Of a stretch of DNA of 34,619 nt, positions 23,797-31,205 are shown piece after piece. The translations under genes and the position numbers were made by a program. The notes beneath the pieces were generated by a model. The model saw only the letters and a program-made list of their open reading frames with translations, made no database searches and was not told the origin of the DNA. Every line of letters starts with the position of its first letter. Position 1 is the stretch's first letter. The DNA comes from Frankia torreyi (lineage in GTDB: Bacteria; Actinomycetota; Actinomycetes; Frankiales; Frankiaceae), in contig NZ_JYFN01000014.1 of assembly GCF_000948395.1 (NCBI RefSeq), forward strand, positions 100,725 through 135,343, written 5' to 3'.

Positions 23797-24099
23797 TTAG
23801 TCGGTAGCACCCCGAACGAATCGTCGTAGGCGCTCATAACCCACGAGCGCGCCGCGAGCATCCACATCGAGCCGATACGTAGCCAGCACGCTCGTCGTGG
23901 ACGGTATGCGATCCAGTTCCACGACATCCGCCAGGATCGACCAACCGTCGTCCGTCCTCCGCACCCCCGAAATTCGCTCTGGAGTATGACCGAGAATGGA
24001 CTCGAACTCGGCGAGCGCGTCGGGCAGCACCGTCGCCAACTCGCCACGTATCGCGTGATCCGGACTTCGGCGCCGTGGTGGGTCGTCGTCCGGGTGCAT
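23797..24099 (-). CDS. gvpO: Gas vesicle protein GvpO
   Basis: The 100-residue protein contains the GvpO core: LGHTPERISGVRRTDDGWSILADVVELDRIPSTTSVLATYRLDVDARGALVGYERLRRFVRG. It is the first gene of the cluster, as in streptomycetes. I chose the ATG at 24099 with a GGGGGG run about ten bases upstream; an in-frame GTG at 24153 would add 18 residues but has no ribosome site. Up to 24346 the DNA is gene-free and holds a perfect 12-bp palindrome at 24262. A promoter probably lies there. Confidence 0.85.
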   Translation of the reverse strand: MHPDDDPPRRRSPDHAIRGELATVLPDALAEFESILGHTPERISGVRRTDDGWSILADVVELDRIPSTTSVLATYRLDVDARGALVGYERLRRFVRGATD

Positions 24100-24261
24100 G
24101 GCGCGAAAACCCCCCGTCGAAGGCCCGTCTCCGGGCCAGGGGATCGGAATCACACCGAGAAAACATCGACAACGCGCATCTGCCCAGGAACGCTCGCTCC
24201 AAACACGGCTCCCCGGGCGGAAGAACCGGCGGAGACATTTCCTGGCAGGACAGGAGAAGTG

Positions 24262-24273
24262 CCGCTATAGCGG
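24262..24273. promoter_or_regulatory. Perfect 12-bp palindrome upstream of the gas-vesicle operon
   Basis: CCGCTATAGCGG is a perfect palindrome in the 247-base gene-free region before gvpO. It may be an operator or part of a promoter. No clear sigma-70 hexamer pair was found here. A weak GTTT-N15-GGG stretch resembling a stress-sigma promoter lies closer to gvpO (around 24185-24206, minus strand). Confidence 0.35.
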
Positions 24274-24346
24274 AGAAGGTGACCACCGCCGCCGACCCGG
24301 GGAACCGACCCGCGGCGGGGCCGGCCGGCCTGCGGGCCGACCGGGC

Positions 24347-25195
24347 TCAGTGCATCTCCAGCGGCACCGGCTCGGGCGGCGGCGGGAACGCACGGTCGAG
24401 GTCGGCGAGCTCGTCGGGGGCCAGCCGCAGGTCGAGAGCCTCCCGGTCCTCGCGGACGTGGCGGGGATCGTGGGAGCGCGGGATCGCGACCACGCCTTCC
24501 TGCGCCAGCACCCAGGCGAGCGCGGCCTGGGCCGGTGTCACGCCATGGCTGGTCGCGATCCCGGTGAGCGCCGGCTCGTGGGCCAGGCGGCCGAGCTCGA
24601 GCGGGGAATACGCCATGATCGGGATTCCCCGTTCGCGGCACCACGGAAGCAGGTCGAGCTCCGTGCCCCGGCGGTTCAGGTTGTACAGCACCTGGTCGGT
24701 CTGCACGGCCTCGCCGCCCGGCAGCTCCACGAGCTCCGCCATGTCCTCCACATCGAGGTTGCTGACCCCCCAGCGCCGGATCCTGCCGGCCTCCACCAGC
24801 TCGGCGAACGCCTCCAGCGTCTCGGCCAGCGGGACCGGCCCCCGCCAGTGCAGGAGGTAGAGGTCGACAACATCGGTGCGCAGCCGGGCGAGGCTGGCCT
24901 CGCAGGCGGCGATCGTCCCGCGCGCCGTGGCGTGCTGCGGGAGCACCTTGCTCACCAGGAACACGCCTTCGCGGCGGCCGTCGATCGCCTCGCCGACGAG
25001 CTCCTCCGCCGCCCCGTCGGCGTACATCTCCGCGGTGTCGATCAGGGACATCCCGAGATCCAACCCGGTCCGGATCGCCTCGATCTCCTGATCGCGCAGG
25101 CGGGGATCCTCGGCGAAACGCCAGGTTCCCAGGCCCAAGGCGGGGATCGGTTCGCCGGACGGAAGCTTGACGGTGCGCAGGGCGGCGGTCGGCAT
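24347..25195 (-). CDS. Aldo/keto reductase
   Basis: The 282-residue protein has the complete AKR catalytic tetrad: D53 and Y58 (IDTAEMY), K83 (VSKVLP) and H116 (LLHW). The nucleotide-binding end AIPRSHDPRHVRED lies near residue 240. The GVSNLDVEDM motif is also typical. It reduces aldehydes or ketones with NADPH; the substrate cannot be told. The ATG has GGAGG seven bases ahead. It is last in a same-strand run of redox genes but separated by 174 bases from the next gene, so it probably has its own promoter. Confidence 0.92.
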   Translation of the reverse strand: MPTAALRTVKLPSGEPIPALGLGTWRFAEDPRLRDQEIEAIRTGLDLGMSLIDTAEMYADGAAEELVGEAIDGRREGVFLVSKVLPQHATARGTIAACEASLARLRTDVVDLYLLHWRGPVPLAETLEAFAELVEAGRIRRWGVSNLDVEDMAELVELPGGEAVQTDQVLYNLNRRGTELDLLPWCRERGIPIMAYSPLELGRLAHEPALTGIATSHGVTPAQAALAWVLAQEGVVAIPRSHDPRHVREDREALDLRLAPDELADLDRAFPPPPEPVPLEMH

Positions 25196-25369
25196 GCAGA
25201 CCTCCCGGACCGGGTGCGCTCCGACGGTCCCCGCCTGCCGGAGACCGTCCGGTCGCGGACCCTCCCGTACCTCTCACGGTAGGGCCCTGCGGCCAGTGCG
25301 CCACCGGCGCCACCGGCGTCGGCGGCGCGGGACCGTCGGCTGACGCGGTCGAGTCCGCGGCGGCTGCTG

Positions 25370-26029
25370 TCAGGCGCGGAAGTCCGCCGGGCGGTCCGGG
25401 GAGGCGGCAGCCAGGGCCTTGACGGTGCCGGCGGCGTCGAGGTCCGCGCCGTAGACCGGGGTGCCGGGCTGCTGACGCCAGGACTCCGCCAGCGTGCCGC
25501 CGTCGACCGGGTCGAAGCCCAGCTCGTCGACCAGCGCGAACACCAGCTCCTTGCCGGGGCCGTCCGCGCCCGCGATCGGCAGCGCGATGCGGCCCTCGGC
25601 GCCCTTCGGCCGGCCACGCTCCAGCAGGTGCTTCCAGAAGATCCCGTTGAACACCTTGATCACCGGCGCGCCGATCTGCTCGGCGACCCAGACGCTCTCC
25701 GTGGTGCCGGCCTCGATCGCGTCAAGGCGGCCGTCGCGCTGCTGGGGGTAGTAGTTGTTCGTCTCGATCACCGGCGCCCCCGGCTTCGCCCCCTTGAGGA
25801 TGCCCGCGGGCAGGTTCGGAACGTTCTTCTGCGGGATGCTGATGATGACCACGTCGGCGTCCTCGGCGGCGTCGGCCGCCCACACGGCCGTGGCCCCGCT
25901 CTGCTCCGCGAGCTCCGCCAGGGTCTGCGGGTCGCGCGAGTTGGCCACCCGCACCTCGTGGCCGAGCTCGCTCAGCCGCCGCGTCAGCGTCCCGCCGATC
26001 TGACCCGCCCCGATGATCCCGATTTTCAT
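25370..26029 (-). CDS. NADPH-dependent F420 reductase-like protein
   Basis: The 219-residue protein opens with a Rossmann motif MKIGIIGAGQIGGTLTRRLSELGHEVRVANSRDP. That is followed by ADVVIISIPQKNVPNLP, ETNNYYPQQRDG and VIKVFNGIFWKHL. This layout is that of the NAD(P)-binding F420:NADP oxidoreductase group. Such proteins can also be general NAD(P)-binding reductases, so F420 use is inferred, not shown. The ATG at 26029 has GAGGAG ahead of it. The presence of PPOX and LLM proteins in the same run supports F420 or flavin chemistry nearby. Confidence 0.83.
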   Translation of the reverse strand: MKIGIIGAGQIGGTLTRRLSELGHEVRVANSRDPQTLAELAEQSGATAVWAADAAEDADVVIISIPQKNVPNLPAGILKGAKPGAPVIETNNYYPQQRDGRLDAIEAGTTESVWVAEQIGAPVIKVFNGIFWKHLLERGRPKGAEGRIALPIAGADGPGKELVFALVDELGFDPVDGGTLAESWRQQPGTPVYGADLDAAGTVKALAAASPDRPADFRA

Positions 26030-26120
26030 GGTCCGCGCTCCTCGACGACCGGGGCGAGGCACCTGCGCCTCGCCACGCGCCGTCTCCAACCTTGCCGATC
26101 GGGAAACTGTTCCGACCCCG

Positions 26121-26210
26121 CACTGCCGCGGCCCGCACTGCCGCGGCCCGCACTGCCGCGGCCCGCACTGCCGCGGCCCGGCCTGCCGCGGCCCGGCCTG
26201 CCGCGGCCCG
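26121..26210. repeat. Tandem repeat, six copies of a 15-bp unit
   Basis: Four identical copies of CACTGCCGCGGCCCG (26121, 26136, 26151, 26166) are followed by two GCCTGCCGCGGCCCG variants (26181, 26196). The array ends four bases before the PPOX stop codon. Each unit carries a CCGCGG palindrome. Confidence 0.92.
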
Positions 26211-26213
26211 GCC

Positions 26214-26618
26214 TCAGCCGCGGACGACGACGCGGCGCGGATGCAGCACGGCCGTGGTCCGCTCGGGGTCGAGGGCGCTGAGCCGGGCGAAGTCGGCGCC
26301 GTAGCGGTCCGTCATCCGGGCCAGGACGGACTTGTCCGGGTCGGGCACGAGCTCGACGTCGGCACGGATCTCCAGGGTGCGCCCCGGATTGGTGGGGTCG
26401 AACACGAACAGGGTCGCCACCGGGGTGCGTCGCAGGTTCGCCAGCTTCTGCCGGGTACTGATCATCGAGACCCTGACCGTCGGCCCGTCGGGGAGGAACC
26501 AGACGGCGGTCGACTGGGGCCGACCGCCCGCGCCGATCGTGGTCAGGACGCCGGTCAGCGGGTTGTCGATCAGGTCGCGGTGGGAGGCCGGGAACTCGGC
26601 CGGCTCGGGTGTGCTCAC
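26214..26618 (-). CDS. PPOX-class (pyridoxamine-phosphate-oxidase-like), probably F420- or FMN-dependent enzyme
   Basis: The 134-residue protein has the split-barrel signature of F420-dependent PPOX proteins: NPLTGVLTTIGAGGRPQSTAVWFLPDG, RQKLANLRRTPVATLFVFDP and LEIRADVELVPDPD. Length and layout match the single-domain actinobacterial type. The start is GTG, with GAGGAGGT about ten bases upstream. The 3' end abuts a 15-bp tandem array. It could be a reductase of quinone-like, biliverdin-like or nitro compounds; the substrate is not determinable. Confidence 0.85.
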   Translation of the reverse strand: MSTPEPAEFPASHRDLIDNPLTGVLTTIGAGGRPQSTAVWFLPDGPTVRVSMISTRQKLANLRRTPVATLFVFDPTNPGRTLEIRADVELVPDPDKSVLARMTDRYGADFARLSALDPERTTAVLHPRRVVVRG

Positions 26619-26762
26619 CCCTGTATGCCTACCTCCTCTGCCCGCCCTGCGCACCGGCGGGGCCGGGCACCGCCGCGCGGGCGCCCGGTCCCGTCCTACG
26701 CGACGGCTCACCATGGTGTCGGCGTGGATGCCCCGCCCTGACGCCTCCGCCGGGAGAGGACG

Positions 26763-27872
26763 TCACTTCTCGGGAACCTGGACGCGCCGGCCGGTGGCGG
26801 CGGACCGGGAGACCGCGTCGAGGAGCTGGTGGCGGCGCAGCGCGTGGGTGAAGTCGGGCGCCACCGTGGTGCCCTCGGCGAGATCGCGGCCGATCTGCGC
26901 GTAGGCGTGGGCGACGGCGGCGGCCGGCTGCCCGGCCAGGGCGGGGAAGGCGTCGTACGACGCCGGCGTGGTCAGCTCGGCGAGCGGCTCGCCGCCCTGG
27001 GAGCCGAGGATGGTGATCTGGCCGTAGTTGAGGCTGCCGGTCGACGAGGTCACCTGGAGATCGCCGTCGGTGCCGTTGATCTCCCACAGGAAGCTGGTGC
27101 CGCGTGGCGTCCCGCCGCGCAGGTGGATGCTCGCGACGGCCCCGCCGACGAGGGTGCCGGAGACGGCGATCTGGTCCTCGGCGGTCATCGGGACGGACGC
27201 GCCGGTCTCGGCGTTGCGGACCTGGGGCCGCCGGGTCGCGGTGGTGGCGACGACGTCGGCGAACTCCCCCAGCACGCTGGCGACGGCGTCGGCGGTGTGG
27301 CCGAACGGGATCGTCAGCATGGTGGCGCCCAGGTCTCGATCGAGCAGGTACTCACCGCCGGGGTGGATGACCGGTCCCCACACGCCGCCGTTGCCCACCA
27401 GCGTCGTCGACAGCACCTCGCCCACGTACCCGTCGGCCACGAGGTCGCGCAGGTAGCGCACCGCGGGGGCGAAGCGCCCCTGCACACCGACGAACGACCG
27501 CACGCCCGCGGCGGCCTCGACGAGCTCCCGGACCTCGTCGAGACCGGCCGCCAGCGGCCACTCGCACAGCACCGCCTTGCCCGCCGCCAGCGCGGGCAGG
27601 ACCAGCTCGCGGTGGCGCGGCACCTTCACCGAGACGACGACCAGGTCGACGTCGTCGCGCCCGGCCAACTCCTCGACGCTCCCGCTGGCCGCGGGCACGC
27701 CGTGGGCCTCGGCCGCGGCGCGCGCCGACTGCGGGCTGCTGGCGGCGACCGCCCGCAGCGCGAAGCCGTCGACGGCGGCCAGCGCGGGCACGTGCGCCCC
27801 GGCCGCCCAGCCGCCGTTGGCGCTCAGGCCGACGATGCCGACGCCCACCGTGCGTTCGAGATCCGATGCCAT
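26763..27872 (-). CDS. Gfo/Idh/MocA family NAD(P)-dependent oxidoreductase
   Basis: The 369-residue protein has a Gfo/Idh/MocA fold. The N-terminal Rossmann part has VGIVGLSANGGWAAGAHVPAL (glycine pattern present but atypical). It also has VDLVVVSVKVPRHRELVLPAL, the EKP-like motif replaced by LCEWPLA, and a C-terminal alpha/beta domain with TIPFGHTADAV. The usual catalytic Lys in EKP is Trp here (EWP), which may alter activity; this variant is common in fungal galactose/xylose-type homologues. The ATG follows AGAGGA. A sugar or cyclitol substrate is possible but unproven. Confidence 0.87.
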   Translation of the reverse strand: MASDLERTVGVGIVGLSANGGWAAGAHVPALAAVDGFALRAVAASSPQSARAAAEAHGVPAASGSVEELAGRDDVDLVVVSVKVPRHRELVLPALAAGKAVLCEWPLAAGLDEVRELVEAAAGVRSFVGVQGRFAPAVRYLRDLVADGYVGEVLSTTLVGNGGVWGPVIHPGGEYLLDRDLGATMLTIPFGHTADAVASVLGEFADVVATTATRRPQVRNAETGASVPMTAEDQIAVSGTLVGGAVASIHLRGGTPRGTSFLWEINGTDGDLQVTSSTGSLNYGQITILGSQGGEPLAELTTPASYDAFPALAGQPAAAVAHAYAQIGRDLAEGTTVAPDFTHALRRHQLLDAVSRSAATGRRVQVPEK

Positions 27873-27943
27873 CAGAATGTCCTCTTCTCGGTTTCTCAGT
27901 CGGGGTGCCACTCTGGCGGGCTGCCACTCAGGCGGCCTGCCGT

Positions 27944-27994
27944 CGGCCAGGTCGGGGTATCGCTCAGGTCGGGGTGCCGCTCAGGTCGGGGTGC
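27944..27994. repeat. Tandem repeat, three copies of a 17-bp unit at the LLM 3' end
   Basis: CGCTCAGGTCGGGGTGC at 27961 and 27978, and a variant at 27944, lie across the end of the LLM gene. The 17-bp step shifts frame between copies, and the second-read copy supplies the LLM stop codon. Confidence 0.8.
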
Positions 27995-29034
27995 GCGCCC
28001 GCCGGCGCCACGCCCGCGGCGGGCTGGAGGTCGAACATGGCGGCCAGCAGCTCGTGGGAGCGGCGCCGGTCGGCGGGGTCGGCGATGAGGTTCTGCACCA
28101 TCAGCTCGTCGGCCCGGCTCTCCGCGAGCATCCGCTCCAGTGTGGCTCGGACCCCGTCGACGTCGCCGGCGACGAACTGCGGCCACCGCCCGTCGACGAT
28201 CCGGGTCGGCTGCTCCTGCTCGGCGTCGGTGAGCTCCGCGGCGGCCTCATCGGCACTCGGCAGCACCGCGTCGCCCCCCTGACGCCGCAGTCGAGCGTAG
28301 AACCCCTTCGCCGAACCGACCAGCCGCCGCGCCTGCGCCTCGGTCTCGGCGACGGTGACGTTCACCGCCAGGATGGACCGCGGCTCGGCCAGCCCGAACC
28401 CCTGGGGACGGAACTGCTCGCGGTAGTGCCGCAGCGCCGCCGCCGCGCCCGCCGGGTTGATGAAGCCGGCGAAGGCGTACCCGATACCGAGTCCGGCCGC
28501 GAGGTTCGACCCGGACGGGCTCGACCCGAGCAGCCAGGTCTGCGGCACCCCGGGCACCGACGGGATCAGCGGGTTGCCGGTGAACGGATGCCCGGCCGGG
28601 AACGCCTCATACAGCCAGGCCAGCGTCTCGGCGACCTGCTGGGTGTGGTCGTCCTGCGTCGGCTGCCGGCGGTCGCGCCGCAACGCCAGGTCGATGACCG
28701 GCCCGGCGGTCGCCCGTCCCATGCCCAAGTCGACCCGGCCCGGGTACATCGCCTCGAGCTGGGCGAACATCTCGGCGACCTTGAACGGGCTGTAATGGTT
28801 CATCAGCACCGTCCCGGACCCGATCCGGATCGTCGACGTCCGCGCGCCGGCGGCCGCGATCAGCAGCTCCGGGTGGTGCGACGCGCCGGAACGGCTCAGG
28901 TGGTGCTCGGCGAACCAGACCCGGTGGAAGCCCCAGGCCTCGGCGTGCCGAGCCGTCTCGACCGCGTCGACGAGCGCCTGCCGCTCGTCCGTGCCCGGCG
29001 CGACCGTGCCCAGCTCCACGATGGACAGCCTCAC
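27964..29034 (-). CDS. LLM-class flavin-dependent oxidoreductase (MsnO8-like)
   Basis: The 356-residue protein is a luciferase-like monooxygenase. It begins with the short strand MRLSIVELGTV, followed by AEAWGFHRVWFAEHHLS, IRIGSGTVLMNHYSPFKVAEMF and PGRVDLGMGRATAGP, with LLGSSPSGSNLAAGLGIGYAFAGF in the middle. These are the hallmarks of the MsnO8-like group. The GTG has GGAGG five bases ahead. It is divergent from the MarR gene, with an inverted repeat in the 133-base gap, so MarR probably controls it. Flavin or F420 use cannot be told apart. The final residues are encoded by a tandem array. Confidence 0.9.
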   Translation of the reverse strand: MRLSIVELGTVAPGTDERQALVDAVETARHAEAWGFHRVWFAEHHLSRSGASHHPELLIAAAGARTSTIRIGSGTVLMNHYSPFKVAEMFAQLEAMYPGRVDLGMGRATAGPVIDLALRRDRRQPTQDDHTQQVAETLAWLYEAFPAGHPFTGNPLIPSVPGVPQTWLLGSSPSGSNLAAGLGIGYAFAGFINPAGAAAALRHYREQFRPQGFGLAEPRSILAVNVTVAETEAQARRLVGSAKGFYARLRRQGGDAVLPSADEAAAELTDAEQEQPTRIVDGRWPQFVAGDVDGVRATLERMLAESRADELMVQNLIADPADRRRSHELLAAMFDLQPAAGVAPAGAHPDLSGTPT

Positions 29035-29114
29035 CCGCGGCCTCCGAGCCCGTGGCCTCCGACGGCGTCGTCTGCGGCAATGGCGGCGATGCTCACCGCT
29101 CCACCGTAGTCGAT

Positions 29115-29132
29115 AGTTGGTTGGTCCCAACT
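29115..29132. promoter_or_regulatory. Inverted repeat between LLM and MarR genes, probable MarR operator
   Basis: AGTTGG (29115-29120) and CCAACT (29127-29132) are separated by six bases, giving a site of MarR size in the divergent intergenic region. On the minus strand TTGGGA and TACGGT, about 16 bases apart, could be the LLM promoter that it overlaps. Confidence 0.6.
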
Positions 29133-29167
29133 TGTGGTCTCGCGTCGCGCCTCTCTACCGTGGACCG

Positions 29168-29782
29168 ATGGACCCCGCGCCCGCACCCGCGACGCCGACC
29201 GCCCTCGCCGCCCTTGAGCGGGCACTCGCGGACGTGGCGCGGATCCTCGCCGACCGCGCCACCGTCGACGACCTCGCGCGGCGGTCCGGCTTCGACCTGC
29301 CCGCCGCCTCGTGGGCGCTGTTGGAGTACCTCGACGGGCATGGCCCCATGCCCGTCTCCGCGGTCGCCGCCTGCCACGGCGTCGACGTCTCCTCGGTCAC
29401 CCCGCGGATCAAGCGGCTCGAACGTGACGGCCTGATCAGCCGGCGGCGCGAGCCCCGCGACGCTCGCATCCACCTCATCCACATCACCGATCGCGGCCGG
29501 CACGCGCTCGACAGCGTCCACGCCGCCCGCCGCGACCTGCTCGATACGGCCATCGCCGAGCTGGACCCGACCCACGTCGGCATCGCCGCCGGGGTCCTCG
29601 AGCTGATCGCCGGTCGGCTCTCCACCACGCGGCGACGCATCGACGCCCAGTCCCCGGGTGGCGCGAGTCCGCATCCTCTCGGCCTCGGGCCGGAAGATGA
29701 TCCGAGGGATCTTCCGCCGACGTCGGCGGAGGCCGGCCGGGCCCGGCGTCCCGGCGACAGGTCGGAGTCGATACCCACCTGA
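29168..29782 (+). CDS. MarR-family transcriptional regulator
   Basis: The 204-residue protein has a MarR winged helix at about residues 35-105: SWALLEYLDGHGPMPVSAVAACHGVDVSSVTPRIKRLERDGLISRRREPRDARIHLIHIT, with the wing at RRREPRDAR. A helical dimerisation region follows, then a 45-residue disordered tail rich in Pro, Gly and Arg. The ATG at 29168 has only weak upstream purines, so a leaderless start is possible. It is divergent from the LLM gene and probably controls it through 29115-29132. Confidence 0.9.
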   Translation: MDPAPAPATPTALAALERALADVARILADRATVDDLARRSGFDLPAASWALLEYLDGHGPMPVSAVAACHGVDVSSVTPRIKRLERDGLISRRREPRDARIHLIHITDRGRHALDSVHAARRDLLDTAIAELDPTHVGIAAGVLELIAGRLSTTRRRIDAQSPGGASPHPLGLGPEDDPRDLPPTSAEAGRARRPGDRSESIPT

Positions 29783-29821
29783 CGTCGGCATCGCCGCCCC
29801 GGCCGGGCCGAGCCGAGCCCG

Positions 29822-30193
29822 TCAGGCCAGCAGAAGGCCCGCGGTGATGAGCAGCAGCACCGCCGTGAGGCCGTGGATGGCGTAGGCGGTGACCTTGGGC
29901 CCCTGGTGGCGCAGCACGATCAGGGCGTCGCCGATCGGGACGACGGTGATCATAAGCATGAACCAGCCGACCGCCTGTTGCGTCGAGGCGAGGATCAGGG
30001 CTATCGGGACGAGCCCCGACGCGATGTCCCGGATCCCCTTGACCGCGAAATAGGCGTCGGCCTGGCCGATGTCCGCCGGCACGGCGACACCGAAGGCGGC
30101 GGCCGCGGCCCGGGGTACGAGCAGAAAGCGTATTCCGATGAAGATGATGGTGACGCTGACGATCCACGAGAGCACATAGGCAACGGTTGTCAT
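29822..30193 (-). CDS. DUF4267 family small membrane protein
   Basis: The 123-residue protein has four likely membrane segments, starting with AYVLSWIVSVTIIFIGIRFLLVPRAAAAAFG and ending GLTAVLLLITAGLLL. The pattern GIRFLLVPRAAAAAFGV is typical of DUF4267. Its biochemical role is unknown. The ATG follows GAGGTAGACC and comes three bases after the hemerythrin gene stop, so the two are co-transcribed and the hemerythrin gene is first. Confidence 0.82.
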   Translation of the reverse strand: MTTVAYVLSWIVSVTIIFIGIRFLLVPRAAAAAFGVAVPADIGQADAYFAVKGIRDIASGLVPIALILASTQQAVGWFMLMITVVPIGDALIVLRHQGPKVTAYAIHGLTAVLLLITAGLLLA

Positions 30194-30196
30194 GGT

Positions 30197-31000
30197 CTAC
30201 CTCGCCGATCTGGTCGCGGGAGCCGCTCCGTCGGCGGTGCTCGGCCTGTCGACGGCACTCGGCCTGTCGACGGCACTCGGCCTGTCGACGGCACTCGGCC
30301 TGTCGACGGCTGCGGGAACGGGCCGGTAGTTCCCCCGGATCCGCCGCACGTGGGCCGCGTAGAGGATCCGGCCGACCGAGAACCAGATGATGCGGGCCGG
30401 CAGCGGAAGCCCGGCGAGGAACGCCTTGCGCTCATCCGGCTGCGCGTCCTCCAACACGGCGCCCAGCAGGGTCAGGAGCGCGTCCTTCGGGGTGTTGGCG
30501 AGGAAGTGCTCGCCCTGGGCCGCCCATTCCGGCACGCTGAGATACTCGGCGGCGAGCGGCAACAGGTGCGATTCCTCGTCGTCGAGATGTTCGATCAATG
30601 CCGCCCGATGCTCGACGAGAGCCTCGACGAGGGCGTCCCGAGCCGACGGGTCCGCGCCGGCCTCCCAGGCGGCCAGGGCGATTTCCGCCCGGGCGAGGCT
30701 CGCGGCCACCTCTTCGTGCTGGGCCTCCATCCGCAGCACGACGTCGGCGCCCAGGTCCAGGCGGGCCAGCAGCAGCGGCCAGACCAGCTCGTCCTCACCG
30801 TGGTGGTGGACGCCGAGGCCCAACTGGTACCACCGGAAGTAGCCGGCGAGGACCCGCGCCCGGGCGGTGTCGCCCGCGGGAACCCGGGCCGTCAGCTCGG
30901 CCAGCAATCGCGATTCGCGGCGGAACGCCCGGTGGATGATCTTCATCTCCTGGGTGTTCGGGCGTTCCACGTCGGTGTCAGGGGCTGCGGAAGTGGTCAC
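30197..31000 (-). CDS. Hemerythrin domain-containing protein
   Basis: The 267-residue protein has a four-helix hemerythrin-like core with candidate di-iron ligands H23 (MKIIHRAF), H65-H67 with E69 (VHHHGEDE), H95 (EAQHEEV), H131 and H138 (VEHRAALIEH) and E142/E143. Such proteins bind O2, NO or iron and often serve in redox or nitrosative stress. The core ends near residue 165. The rest includes a conserved hydrophobic stretch (LPARIIWFSVGRILYAAH) and a C-terminal repeat VDRPSA from an 18-bp tandem array. The GTG has GGGAGG ahead of it. It shares an operon with the DUF4267 gene. Confidence 0.87.
   Translation of the reverse strand: MTTSAAPDTDVERPNTQEMKIIHRAFRRESRLLAELTARVPAGDTARARVLAGYFRWYQLGLGVHHHGEDELVWPLLLARLDLGADVVLRMEAQHEEVAASLARAEIALAAWEAGADPSARDALVEALVEHRAALIEHLDDEESHLLPLAAEYLSVPEWAAQGEHFLANTPKDALLTLLGAVLEDAQPDERKAFLAGLPLPARIIWFSVGRILYAAHVRRIRGNYRPVPAAVDRPSAVDRPSAVDRPSAVDRPSTADGAAPATRSAR
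30241..30312. repeat. In-frame tandem repeat, four copies of an 18-bp unit
   Basis: TCGGCCTGTCGACGGCAC repeats at 30241, 30259, 30277 and 30295 (the last diverging at its end). On the minus strand it encodes six-residue repeats (VDRPSA) at the hemerythrin C-terminus. The unit keeps the frame. Confidence 0.92.
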
Positions 31001-31020
31001 GGTGTTCCTCCCTCGGTCGC

Positions 31021-31071
31021 GGCCTTTCCGGGTCCGCGGCCTTTCCGGGTCCGCGGCCTTTCCGGTGCGCG
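31021..31071. repeat. Tandem repeat, almost three copies of a 17-bp unit
   Basis: GGCCTTTCCGGGTCCGC occurs at 31021 and 31038 and in degraded form at 31055. It lies in the 205-base gap between the hemerythrin gene and the divergent SARP-type gene. The gap holds no other structure that I recognise. Confidence 0.85.
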
Positions 31072-31205
31072 ACCCTTCTGGATCGCGTTCGGACTGTTCG
31101 GTTGAACTGGGATCAGCATCGGCGGCGACACTTGGAGCGCTCGTGGAGCTGAGTTGGAGCCGTCTCGCCGGAGGGACAGGACCGGATGGATAGGATCGGT
31201 ACGCG

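Noticed and set aside
26829-28088. 419-residue plus-strand frame
   Set aside because: It is antisense to the Gfo/Idh/MocA and LLM genes, with Gly/Val/Asp/His-rich shadow composition.
27577-29109. 510-residue plus-strand frame
   Set aside because: It is antisense to the LLM gene, with no domain pattern.
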